A stretch of DNA of 64,000 nucleotides from Kribbella sp. NBC_01245 (GTDB lineage: Bacteria; Actinomycetota; Actinomycetes; Propionibacteriales; Kribbellaceae): NCBI RefSeq assembly GCF_036226525.1, contig NZ_CP108487.1:1364001-1428000 (forward strand), given 5' to 3'. This document shows positions 43,203 to 51,375 of the stretch, piece by piece; position 1 is the stretch's first letter, and every line of letters begins with the position of its first letter. The notes below the pieces were generated by a model, which was given only the letters and a program-made list of their open reading frames with translations, did no database searches and had not been told where the DNA came from. Position numbers and translations under genes: made by a program.

Positions 43203-43515
43203 AACAAGAGCGGCAGCTCTGGGGTACATCCGGGAGCACTTTCTGATGACCGAGGTCGAGATGGCGAACGCGCGCCAGAATCTGGTGGACCTCGCCGTGT
43301 CACAGGCTCTCGATCTCAGAAAAATCTACGTCGAGCGCATCGAGAGCGCACCCGACGCATTCGACGCCCTGCTGACCGAGGTCACACAGGGCGGCGTGGA
43401 GCGGATTCTTGTGCCCGGGCTCCATCACCTTGCGGTCATCGGCGATCCACGGGCGATCCGTAACGACCTACAAAAGGACGGCGTCGATGTCCTGATCGCG
43501 CGTCACATCGACTAG
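43180..43515 (+). CDS. hypothetical protein, 111 aa
   Basis: A 111-residue alpha/beta protein: AAALGYIREHFLMTEVEMAN, then an AVSQALDLRKIYVERIESAP helix-strand and VERILVPGLHHLAVIGDP. The layout is reminiscent of the resolvase-like fold, but no catalytic Ser or Arg motif is seen. Third of a tight run of three small genes, ending before the hairpin cluster at 43535-43692. Function not recognised. Confidence 0.6.
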   Translation: MVAVAVGETRAAALGYIREHFLMTEVEMANARQNLVDLAVSQALDLRKIYVERIESAPDAFDALLTEVTQGGVERILVPGLHHLAVIGDPRAIRNDLQKDGVDVLIARHID

Positions 43516-43534
43516 GCGATCGCGGTTCACCCCT

Positions 43535-43692
43535 GTGCCGGCGGGACCGGCACCCAACCTCTGGCGCGGAGTGATCGCCGCGCGGTTCCGGTCCCGCCTC
43601 ACCAAGCTGGAGCCGTCGGCTTCCGAGGCTGACGGCTCCCTTCACAGACCAGCGGGCGGGCGCACAGCCAGCAGAGCGGACGCCCGCCCGCT
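43535..43692. promoter_or_regulatory. cluster of strong, partly exclusive hairpins
   Basis: Between two genes lie four perfect pairings: GTGCCGG/CCGGCAC (43535-43553), GGCGGGACCGG (43540-43550) with CCGGTCCCGCC (43588-43598), GAGCCGTC/GACGGCTC (43610-43638) and AGCGGGCGGGCG/CGCCCGCCCGCT (43651-43692). The first two share bases and cannot form together. None has a T tract. This may be a factor-independent terminator of actinomycete type or an attenuator for the methyltransferase that starts 27 nt later. Confidence 0.55.
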
Positions 43693-43718
43693 GTTCCACG
43701 TCGACAATTAGGAGTGCA

Positions 43719-44561
43719 ATGGATACACATCTAGTACCTGTGGATCGACCGGCCGTCGATCCGGAGATCGAGACCCATTACTCGACACGCTGGGACGAAG
43801 CCGCACGGCTCAGTTCCACTGTCAAAGGTCGCCTGGAGCAAGCCCGGCTTTACGACTTCCTCGGCGAGTGGTTCCCGTCGGCTCCCGCTCGTGTCGCTGA
43901 CATCGGCGGCGGACCGGGGGTGCATGCGGAATGGCTTCGCGAGCAGGGGTACGACGTCGTGCTGCTAGACCCGGTTCAACGCCACATCGACCAGGCTGCC
44001 GCCGCTGGAATCTCCGCTCAGCTCGGCGACGCGCGCCGATTGCCGTGGCCGAACGAGTCCTTCGATGCCGTCCTGATGGCGGGGCCCCTGTACCACCTGC
44101 CCGACGCGAGCGACCGTCGCCAGGCACTCCGAGAGGCGCTCCGAGTGCTGCCGCCGGGCGGCGTCGTGGCGGCCGTCGCGATCAATCGGGCCGCCAACCT
44201 GATCGGCTCGACGCTAGCCAACACGCTGCTGGCTAGGCAAGGCATCGTGCGGGACATTCTTGACAACGGACACAGCGCAGCGAACGAACGGATGGCCCAC
44301 TGCTACTACCACCGCGAGAGCGAGCTGCGCAGCGAGCTGATCAACACCGGTCTGCGACCCGTGAAAATCTTCGGACTCACCGGGCCCGGTGGCTGGTTAA
44401 CGGTGATGCTCGACGCGCACTTCAAGTCTCGGCCCTACTCTGGCAGCTTGGCCGAGTACGACCCGCTGGACACGGCGCTGGAGTGCTCGCGGCTGGCTGA
44501 CCGGATGCCGGAGCTGGTCGCGGCGAGTTCGTTGTTCCTAGCTGTGGGGGAGAAGGGCTAA
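43719..44561 (+). CDS. SAM-dependent class I methyltransferase
   Basis: A 280-residue methyltransferase: motif I VADIGGGPGVHAEWL (residues ~55-69), a motif II acid in VVLLDPVQRHI, and motif IV-like FDAVLMAGPLYHLPDASDR. The C-terminal domain is helical and may bind the acceptor. ATG 43719 has AGGAG 8 nt upstream. It is preceded by the hairpin cluster, so transcription may be attenuated. The acceptor is unknown. Confidence 0.85.
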   Translation: MDTHLVPVDRPAVDPEIETHYSTRWDEAARLSSTVKGRLEQARLYDFLGEWFPSAPARVADIGGGPGVHAEWLREQGYDVVLLDPVQRHIDQAAAAGISAQLGDARRLPWPNESFDAVLMAGPLYHLPDASDRRQALREALRVLPPGGVVAAVAINRAANLIGSTLANTLLARQGIVRDILDNGHSAANERMAHCYYHRESELRSELINTGLRPVKIFGLTGPGGWLTVMLDAHFKSRPYSGSLAEYDPLDTALECSRLADRMPELVAASSLFLAVGEKG

Positions 44562-44594
44562 AGGACGATGTCCAACTGCGCGGTCAGTAAGGCG

Positions 44595-45119
44595 TCAGCC
44601 GAGCTGACCGTACAGCTCCACGTGCTCTTGCTCAGCCCGAAGCACCTCCGAAAGGACGGCATCGGCGCTCGGCAACGGGTGAAGCGGAAACTTCGATCCG
44701 TCCCAGTGCAGTCGTCCGTTGGCTGTGGTCGACGGTGGAATCACGACAGGGGTTCCCGGCGCGATGTATTCGACGCCGGTCGCCAGCGGACCCAGGTCGC
44801 CGTCAGGCTGGAGTGTGCAGGTGATCCAGTCACCATCTGGCAGCTTCATCGTTGGTGGCCACACGCCGGGACGCTGCTGCTCGTAGAGCCGCTTGCCGTA
44901 CGCGCCGGCGACCCGTGGCAGACGCCAGACAGCCACGGCCGGACACGAGGTGATCGCCAAGCTCGGTGGTTCGTCGACGTCCCAGACAGCGCGTACTGCT
45001 TCCACATCGGTGATCCATTCGCCGACTGGAGTGCCGCTAATCGTTGCCGCCTGCACCGGAATACCGCGCTCTACACAGGCAAGTGCCGTGTCCAACAAGG
45101 CGTTCTTGCGTCGAATCAT
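44595..45119 (-). CDS. prim-pol (bifunctional DNA primase/polymerase N) protein
   Basis: A 174-residue protein. NALLDTALACVERGIPVQAA matches the N-terminal helix of bifunctional DNA primase/polymerase domains, followed by WITDVEAVRAVWDVDEPPSL and a C-terminal GTPVVIPPSTTANGRLHW. These domains occur in replication proteins of actinomycete integrative elements. It is shorter than the usual domain plus helicase and could be a stand-alone cargo form or decayed; no DxD metal pair is clear. Confidence 0.65.
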   Translation of the reverse strand: MIRRKNALLDTALACVERGIPVQAATISGTPVGEWITDVEAVRAVWDVDEPPSLAITSCPAVAVWRLPRVAGAYGKRLYEQQRPGVWPPTMKLPDGDWITCTLQPDGDLGPLATGVEYIAPGTPVVIPPSTTANGRLHWDGSKFPLHPLPSADAVLSEVLRAEQEHVELYGQLG

Positions 45120-45495
45120 CTGACCGGCCGTCCTCCCGTTTCGGAGACATCATTGCCGCGCTACCGCATGGCTTGTCAATCCGGACCAACGATCACTGAC
45201 ACCCCAACCAAGCGAGGAACCACATTTACGCCGTACAGCGGCTGCAGGAACAGCTGTTCCAAGTCTCTACCGAGGCTGGCGGTGGCCTCACAGGGGCCTG
45301 GAACAACGGTCGCCGAAAGCGTCAACTACAAAGCCCATGGACAGAGGGCCGACTGCTCCCGTGATCGACTCGGACCTGAACTCTATGCGGTTCCCGAGTC
45401 ACGCCGAGCCAGCGATCAACATTGCCGGAAATGAGACGTTGTCCAGGTCCGAATATTGCTCGGATGACGTTCTGTAGGAATCGCGATCGGGCAGC
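45120..45495. other. 376-bp gap without a recognisable gene
   Basis: Between the prim-pol gene and the zinc/coiled-coil gene, both on the minus strand. I see no ORF with family similarity, no strong hairpin and no repeat. Composition is lower in GC than the chromosome, as expected for decayed element DNA. Confidence 0.4.
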
Positions 45496-45861
45496 TCACT
45501 GCGTCCGCTGCTGCCTCTGTGAGCCATCGACCAAATCCCACCCGCGATACCCACTGCGAGGGGAGACCAACCGCATTTCTGCGGTTGACAGAGCCTCACG
45601 CAGCGCGGCGTTGGCGCGCTGAAGCTCGGCGACTTGGAGTTGCAGCCGATCAACCTCCGCAAGCAAAGCGTTGAGGCGTACGGCGTCGCCTACCGCGGCC
45701 TTCATCTGAAGCTCTCGGCGGCTCCGCCAGCGGCGAAGGCGACAGCGATCCGAGCAGAACCGTTGGTCGGATCTGGTCGCGGTGTAGGCGGTGGCACAGC
45801 GCTCACAGATGTGCCGTCGCACGGCCAAATCGGCGCCAACTGAAGTCTCCGAGTTGTCCAT
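45496..45861 (-). CDS. zinc-motif coiled-coil protein, 121 aa
   Basis: Residues ~18-45 have ICERCATAYTATRSDQRFCS with a further Cys in DRCRLRRW, a C-x2-C...C-x3-C zinc motif. Residues 55-97 are a coiled coil (LLAEVDRLQLQVAELQRANA). The pattern is a short DNA-binding accessory protein, similar in outline to the chromosomal 379-residue protein. It lies beside the recombinase modules. Confidence 0.7.
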   Translation of the reverse strand: MDNSETSVGADLAVRRHICERCATAYTATRSDQRFCSDRCRLRRWRSRRELQMKAAVGDAVRLNALLAEVDRLQLQVAELQRANAALREALSTAEMRLVSPRSGYRGWDLVDGSQRQQRTQ

Positions 45862-45994
45862 TCTGGCTCAACGCCCGAGCGGCGACTTGGCGGAATAGCC
45901 GTTTCGCTCGACTGAATACTGGTGGAGCTTCCTGTTCGACTGTCGCCAGATGTCATACCGGATCAACGTTTGACGTAGGCAGGGTTTGCGGTGG

Positions 45995-46553
45995 TCAGGG
46001 CTGGTCGGTGGTGCTGCCGGTTTGGGCGGGTCGGCTGGTGGCGTAGGTCTTCCAGGTTGCGCCTGCGTCGGCGGCGATGCGTTGTGCTCGTTGGTTGTTG
46101 TAGTTGAGCATTGCTGCCACGACCGGCGCTGGTGCTTGGAGCAACAGTTCGCGGATGGCTCTGGTTCTGGCGTTGAGGTTGGGGATGCCGAGATTGTGCA
46201 GGCGTAGCCGGATGCTGGTGGGGTGGATGGGCTGGCCTGCGCGCCGGCCGGGGAACAGCAGTTGGCTGCCTGGGTTGGTCGCGGTGGTGAGGTTCGGGCG
46301 GTTGGCCAGGTAGGTCGTGACGATGTCGGCGAAGGGTTCGGGGACGGGCACTGGTGGTTCGCCGAGACGGATCGATAGCTGATCGCCATCGTGGGTGATG
46401 TCGGCGAGGGTGAGGCGGACGATCCGGGTGAGTGGCTGGGCGTAGAGCAGGATGAGCAGGCCGATCACACGGTCGATCGGCTTGATGGTGGGGTCGGTGT
46501 GGATGCGCCGGATGAGGTCGATTCGCTGCCGGTTACTGATCGGTGGCGAGTGA
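45995..46553 (-). pseudogene. zinc-ribbon recombinase-like protein, C-terminal remnant
   Basis: Reads ISNRQRIDLIRRIHTDPTIK, VIGLLILLYAQPLTRIVRLT and AMLNYNNQRAQRIAADAG, colinear with the last ~150 residues of the intact 485-residue protein at 47738-49195. The N-terminal two thirds, including all zinc ribbons, are missing. Near 46553 it is joined, out of frame, to the interior of a recombinase gene, so one deletion created both relics. Confidence 0.75.
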
Positions 46554-47478
46554 CCGGTGATTGCGGGTCCATCCCGAGCGCGTCGCGGTAGGCCGCGAGC
46601 CGCTTGTTCAGCTGCTGCACCCCGACCCGCGGGCCACGCTCCGACGGCCACGCCGCTGGGTTGTTCCCCGCACCGAAGAGCGGCCGGATCTCGGTGAACC
46701 ACTGCTCGAGAACCTCGCTGGTCCAGGCCCACACCGCCAGCACAGAGCGGCGTTTCGGTGGGGATCCGCGTTGTGCTTTGCCGTGCCGGACGTAGCAGAC
46801 GCCGTACTCACCGAACTCAGGACCTTCGGGATTTCGGCCGAAGTCGACGGCATCGAGCATCCGGGTTTCGTTGCGGCGTGTCCCGTAGCCGTAGGCGATC
46901 TTGAAGATCGTGGCGTCCCGAAACGCCGACAACCAACCCTTGCGGCCCAGCGCGCGTTTGCGTGCCACCTCGTCGTCGGCGTAGTCGAACAGCGCCTGCA
47001 GTTCGTTCCGGGTGAATGCGCGCCGCGCCGGTCCGGCCTCGGAATCAGCCACATGTGCGGCGGCGTTCACCTCGTGAATGACCTGGATCGGGTGCGTCCC
47101 AAACCGCAGTTCGCACTCACTGGCCCAGCCATAGACCGGGTCGATCAGGTAGGCGCAAAAGCCGCGGATCGCGACCTGGTAGCTGCGCACGGTCGACCGT
47201 GACACATGCCGGATTGCGCGCAGATCACTGAACCAGTCGTCGGCCAGATGCGACGACCAGACCCACGGGAAAGCATCCGCATGACGGGTAAACGCCCGCA
47301 GTTGATGCTCGCGATTCTGCACCGTCGGGAACGCCAGATTCCTGGCCAACTGCTGGTTCGCGAAGCCCTCCAGCATCGCCTCGAACACCTGCTCCTCGGG
47401 ATGAAGCAGCGACACTCCATCAACCAGAACCAGGCCGGCCGCGCCCGGAACCTCACCGCGATCCTGCACCGAAACCAC
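46554..47478 (-). pseudogene. tyrosine recombinase lacking its catalytic C-terminus
   Basis: The N-terminal ~305 residues match the intact recombinase at 49534-50667: EEQVFEAMLEGFANQQLARN, FTRNELQALFDYADDEVARK and YGYGTRRNETRMLDAVDFG. After DALGMDPQ it runs into unrelated out-of-frame sequence, so HxxR, the GH motif and the Tyr nucleophile are gone. GTG 47478 or GTG 47469 could start it. It is a truncated sister copy of the neighbouring module. Confidence 0.8.
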
Positions 47479-47488
47479 TCTCCACTCG

Positions 47489-47524
47489 CCCGCATCAGAT
47501 GCGGGATCATCGCATCAGATGCGA
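47489..47524. repeat. two tandem perfect palindromes upstream of the truncated recombinase
   Basis: CCCGCATCAGATGCGGG (47489-47505) and TCGCATCAGATGCGA (47510-47524) share the core GCATCAGATGC and lie 11-46 bp upstream of the GTG start. The half-site TCGCATC is also part of the TCGCATCTAA inverted repeats of the intact module. They may be binding sites for the recombinase or its HTH partner. Confidence 0.65.
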
Positions 47525-47670
47525 GGCCCCGGGAAGAGCGCAGGTCAGGCGACTATTCAGATACCTGAACCGCAAGATCTCGGCTAACGTGACTTTCGGA
47601 TTGCGACAACCGGCCTCCCGCTGACCAGCGGTGGAGTGAAGAACCCGGCACATCCCACACCGTCGCCAGA

Positions 47671-47680
47671 TCGCATCTAA
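47671..47680 (+). repeat. left inverted repeat TCGCATCTAA
   Basis: TCGCATCTAA, 58 bp beyond the last gene of the module, in inverse orientation to 50692-50701. Similarity does not extend clearly beyond 10-11 bp, so it could be a core site instead of a long terminal repeat. Confidence 0.5.
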
Positions 47681-47737
47681 TCGTTTCGGCGCTAGAATGT
47701 CGGCGGAGGGGTCGTATTCGAGTTGGGCGGGTTCGGG

Positions 47738-49195
47738 TTAGTGTGCGCGGTCGGCGATGTAGCCGGTCCAGTCGCGGGCGGCGAGTTTGGCCCAGTTGGC
47801 GGCGGTGGTGTTGGCGATTCCTAGGAGTTCGGCCAGTACTGGGGCTGGCGTTTCGCCGGCGAGTTGGAAGAGTGCGGCTTTGCGTGACTCGTGGGGTTTG
47901 ATGCCGATGGCGACGAGTTGGGCGCGGATGTTCTCGGTGTTGAGGTGGCGTCCTGGTTTTCCGCCGGGGAACAGCCAGTCGGTGTTGCGGGAGGCGTAGA
48001 GGCTCTTGCCTCGCTGTTGTAGGTGGTTTCTGATGATCTGGTCGACGATGGCGGGCATCTGGACTGGGATGGTGCTGAACGTGATGTCGACGCGGTCGTC
48101 GGTGGTGATGGTGATCTGATTGGTGCGGATGGCAACGATGTTTGACAGGGGTTGGGCGAACAGCAGGGTGAACAGGCCGCCGAGGCGGGTGTAGGTGCGA
48201 AGGGTTTGGTCGTGCAGTAGGCGTTCGACGTGTTGCCAGCGCTGTTCGTCGGAGATCGTGACCGCGGGTGTGCCGGCGGGGGCGTGGGGGATGCGCAGTT
48301 GGGTGTTGATCCGGCTGCGGCGCAGCCAGGTGATGAAGGTGTATTCCGATGCCAGGCTGATGTTGTGGATGGTTTGGTAGTGCTCGAGTTGTTCTTGGGT
48401 GGCGGCGACGGCCGCGGTGGCGTGGTGCTGGTCGAGGTAGGCGAGGAATCGGATCGCTGTGCTGATGTGGTCGCGGGCGTTGTCGGTGGTTGCTTTGGTG
48501 AGGTGTCGTTGTCGGGCGACGTTGCGGAGGTGGCGCAGCACGTGCCAGTGGGCGAATCGCCTGACCAGGTCGGCGTGGTTGGCGGGGAGTGGGGCGAGTT
48601 TCAGGTCGAGCCAGGGCAGGATCCGTTCGATCCGTGGCTCGTAGGCGGGCAGCACACCGGCCGAGGCGAGTAGCTCACGCAGGTAGTTGTGGGCGCGATC
48701 GGAGGTTAGGGCTCGGAAGGTGTCGTGACTGATCTCGAGTTCGCCGCGGGCCATTTGGCCTAGCAGCCGTGGGCCGATGCCGGGTTGTTTGCGCAGCCAC
48801 CAGATCCCGGTCTGGGGGCGTTCGGAGTCGGCCAGTTCGTCGAATATCGGCCGTAGCCGGGCGTGGATCTGGCCGGTGTCGGGGTCGGTGAGCAGCGTGG
48901 TGAGCCGTTCGCGCAGGATGCAGCGGGCGCAGCGGCTGGCCCCGTAGGGGTGGTCTTCTCGGCCGCACTCGCTGCAGGCGAAGACCGACTCGGCGCCGGC
49001 GCAGGATGCGCAGACGATCGGTGTGTCGTCGGCTCGGTCGGTCAACCGGTAGGCCAGTGGTCGGGTCGCCTGGCAGCCCGGGCAGGGCTGGGGATGGTAG
49101 TGCCGCCGCCGGCGGCACGCCTTGCACATCCATGCGTGTGGCAGCCGGGTGTGGGTGCTGGGGTTGCCGCAGTCGAAGCAGGAAGTCTCACTCAT
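47738..49195 (-). CDS. multi-zinc-ribbon, recombinase-like protein, 485 aa
   Basis: Residues 1-95 contain six C-x2-C knuckles (C6/C9, C24/C27, C38/C41, C62/C65, C74/C77, C89/C92), about three zinc ribbons. Residues ~225-290 resemble a recombinase core-binding domain (DHISTAIRFLAYLDQHH), and 320-480 resemble a catalytic fold without its residues: FAQPLSNIVAI in place of GLRxxEL and LGIANTTAANW in place of the GH...Y segment. It is probably a catalytically dead DNA-binding partner of the adjacent recombinase. Starts immediately after the HTH gene stop. Confidence 0.7.
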   Translation of the reverse strand: MSETSCFDCGNPSTHTRLPHAWMCKACRRRRHYHPQPCPGCQATRPLAYRLTDRADDTPIVCASCAGAESVFACSECGREDHPYGASRCARCILRERLTTLLTDPDTGQIHARLRPIFDELADSERPQTGIWWLRKQPGIGPRLLGQMARGELEISHDTFRALTSDRAHNYLRELLASAGVLPAYEPRIERILPWLDLKLAPLPANHADLVRRFAHWHVLRHLRNVARQRHLTKATTDNARDHISTAIRFLAYLDQHHATAAVAATQEQLEHYQTIHNISLASEYTFITWLRRSRINTQLRIPHAPAGTPAVTISDEQRWQHVERLLHDQTLRTYTRLGGLFTLLFAQPLSNIVAIRTNQITITTDDRVDITFSTIPVQMPAIVDQIIRNHLQQRGKSLYASRNTDWLFPGGKPGRHLNTENIRAQLVAIGIKPHESRKAALFQLAGETPAPVLAELLGIANTTAANWAKLAARDWTGYIADRAH

Positions 49196-49537
49196 TTATC
49201 GATCGCCGGGACGGCGGACGCGGGCACGGATCGGCCGCAGGTCACCGATGCCTGGGCCGGTATCGCCGACAGCCGGTGCCTGCCGGACCTGCTCGTGACG
49301 CAGCTCGAGCAGGTCGTTGGGGGTGCAGTCCAAGATGTCGCATAGTGCCGCGAGCAGGTCCACGTTGATCCGTTGCGGGGCCTTTGTGACGATCCGATGC
49401 ACCATCTGCCGCGACATTTCGACACCCTGTTCACGCAGCGGCTCTACCAGGTCGCTGGTCTGAAACATGCCGTTCTCGGCCATCACCTGGCGCAGATTCC
49501 ATCGGATCACCGGCCTCGCGCCTTCGCTCATCGTCAT
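49196..49537 (-). CDS. Cro/C1-type HTH protein
   Basis: A 113-residue protein with one XRE-type helix-turn-helix: IRWNLRQVMAENGMFQTSDL, VEMSRQMVHRIVTKAPQRIN and LLAALCDILDCTPNDLLEL, typical of the HTH_26 subgroup. The C-terminal 30 residues are Arg/Pro-rich. Its ATG overlaps the recombinase stop (ATGA). It may act as regulator or directionality factor of the module. Confidence 0.85.
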   Translation of the reverse strand: MTMSEGARPVIRWNLRQVMAENGMFQTSDLVEPLREQGVEMSRQMVHRIVTKAPQRINVDLLAALCDILDCTPNDLLELRHEQVRQAPAVGDTGPGIGDLRPIRARVRRPGDR

Positions 49538-50667
49538 CGTTCCTCCCGGCTCTTGGTGTCGTCGGGGGTGCTGGTGTTTGTTCCGTAGACCCGCTGGAGT
49601 GCGGCCTGCAGGGTCTTGGTTTTGAAGTCGTTGGACACCGAGGTGTAGATCGCTGTGGTCGAGGCGTAGGAGTGGCCGACCTGCTCGGTGACGAACCGTT
49701 CGGGGTAGCCGAACTCGATCAGGTGGGTGACATAGGAGTGCCGCAGGCAGTGCAACGTCAGATCGGTTGGCAGCCCTGCCTGCTGGCGCAGGAACGCGAA
49801 CCGTTTGTCGGTCGTTTTGACCGACACCTGCTGCTTGCGTTCGGTCAGCCATAGTTCCTGGCGCGGCCCCGGGCCTAGCAGCGGACGGGCCTGCTCGACC
49901 CACTGCCGTAGCCCGTCGATGGCCCAGTCGAACTCCGGGACCGCCAGTACCGTGCGGCGCCTGGGTGCGCTGCCCCGGCTGGATTTGGCATAGCGGACAT
50001 GCACCGCGCCGAAGGTTCCCCACTGCGGCATCCGCGGGTTCGGGCGCAGGTCTGCGACATCAAGGAAGCACAGTTCGCGTCGTCGCAACCCGAACGCGTA
50101 GGCCGTCTTCACCATCTGCGCGTCCCGCATCGCCGCCAACGCCCCCTTGCGGCCCGACCGGGCGACGACCTCGACCCGGGAATCCAGGAAATCGAACAGG
50201 GTCTGCAACTCGTCATAGGTGAACGGCCGGCGCTCGGGTTTGCCCTCGTAGTCAACCAGGTGCGCGGCGGTGTTGTAGTCATGGCAAACCTGCGACGGGA
50301 TGGCCCCGAACCGCTCCTCGCACTGCCCGACCCAGCCGTAACGGCCATCCAGTAGATAGTCGCAAAACAGCCGCAACGTCAGGTGATAACCCCGGATTGT
50401 CGACGGCGCCAACCGGCCATCGCCCGACATCAGACTGCTCGTGAAATCCTCCACATCGCCGGCCGTCCAATCCCACGGATGCGACCCGGCAAACTCGCTG
50501 AATCGCCGTACCAGCAGCAGTCTCGCCTCGATCGTGGCGTCGGCCAGCAGCCGCGACTTCTGCTGTCTAGCCCACCCCGACAACATCGCCTCAAACACCG
50601 CCGACGGCTCATCAAGATGCACCACACCGGGCGCCAGAACCAGATGGGCAGAGCCCGGAATGCTCAC
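49534..50667 (-). CDS. tyrosine recombinase of the three-gene module
   Basis: A 377-residue XerC-like recombinase. The core-binding domain is around residues 25-110 (FEAMLSGWARQQKSRLLADA). The catalytic set is Arg195 in GLRRREL, His306-x2-Arg309 in HCLRHSY, His332 in GHSYASTT and nucleophile Tyr341. GTG start 50667. It is first of three coupled genes and 25 bp from the right inverted repeat. Intact and probably active. Confidence 0.88.
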   Translation of the reverse strand: MSIPGSAHLVLAPGVVHLDEPSAVFEAMLSGWARQQKSRLLADATIEARLLLVRRFSEFAGSHPWDWTAGDVEDFTSSLMSGDGRLAPSTIRGYHLTLRLFCDYLLDGRYGWVGQCEERFGAIPSQVCHDYNTAAHLVDYEGKPERRPFTYDELQTLFDFLDSRVEVVARSGRKGALAAMRDAQMVKTAYAFGLRRRELCFLDVADLRPNPRMPQWGTFGAVHVRYAKSSRGSAPRRRTVLAVPEFDWAIDGLRQWVEQARPLLGPGPRQELWLTERKQQVSVKTTDKRFAFLRQQAGLPTDLTLHCLRHSYVTHLIEFGYPERFVTEQVGHSYASTTAIYTSVSNDFKTKTLQAALQRVYGTNTSTPDDTKSREER

Positions 50668-50691
50668 ACAGACCCCTCAAAGGCTGTCAAC

Positions 50692-50701
50692 TTAGATGCG
50701 A
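50692..50701 (-). repeat. right inverted repeat TTAGATGCGA
   Basis: TTAGATGCGA, the reverse complement of 47671-47680, 25 bp upstream of the recombinase GTG. It shares the GATGCG half-site with the palindromes at 47489-47524. Confidence 0.5.
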
Positions 50702-51375
50702 CAATGACAACCTGAAGTTACCAGCTCCAGCTTCATATTCCTGCGACCAGCGCATCCGCAGCGCGCCACGAAATCTGGCAAAAGCACTCGCCCCGTGCAC
50801 CACCGGAACTCGCCTCGTGCGACACCCGGATCGGTCAATTCTGAGTTGATTCGCGGCCTTCACGCCTTAAGTGCAAGAAGTGTGACAGCGTTGGGGCATT
50901 CGAGTCGGCAGCCACGGCGGTCGAAGGGGTGGCCGTCCGTCTGGCCTGACGGCGACGTCCACTCGGCATCGGCGTGCCTCGGCTAGTGCACTCGCGGACC
51001 AGTGGCGAACCGGCTCAACAAGCCGACACGGAATTGAAGGCGCGATCCGAGACAGTTGACGCGTGCTGCAAGGTAGTCGAGAGCGATGCCGACACGCCCG
51101 CCAGCGCCTGTGGCTCGGGCCGGGCTCGCTACTGCGCTGGGCGGGCCTGCGGACTTCGACGGGTGAGGTTGGGCCGTGTGCGTGCCCGAGTCGCGCTAGC
51201 AGCTGGGGCGACCTGAGCTCAAGGCTCGGAGAAATAGAGCCGAATGACATTTGCGGAGCGGCGTCGACAAGCGGCAAGGACGGATCCTCTGGGTGGCGCA
51301 CAGGTTTTGTCGGTGCCGCCTCCTACTCTGTTGGAGATACCAGCATCGGCTGTGCAACCGGAAGGGGGGAACGTT
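50702..51375. other. 674-bp gap upstream of the CBASS-like operon
   Basis: No frame here has family similarity or a credible ribosome site. The stretch is moderately GC-poor relative to the chromosome. The operon promoter should be in the last ~150 bp; I see no clear -35/-10 pair. Nothing else is recognisable. Confidence 0.4.

Larger units (their letters stand above)
47671..50701. mobile_element. three-gene recombinase module framed by inverted repeats
   Basis: A minus-strand unit of a tyrosine recombinase, an HTH protein and a zinc-ribbon recombinase-like protein. It is framed by TCGCATCTAA (47671-47680) and its inverse TTAGATGCGA (50692-50701). The genes are coupled (ATGA overlap, then TAA-ATG). 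The layout recalls multi-recombinase transposons such as Tn554 or RIT elements, but I do not recognise this exact combination. The true ends are not proven. Confidence 0.6.
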
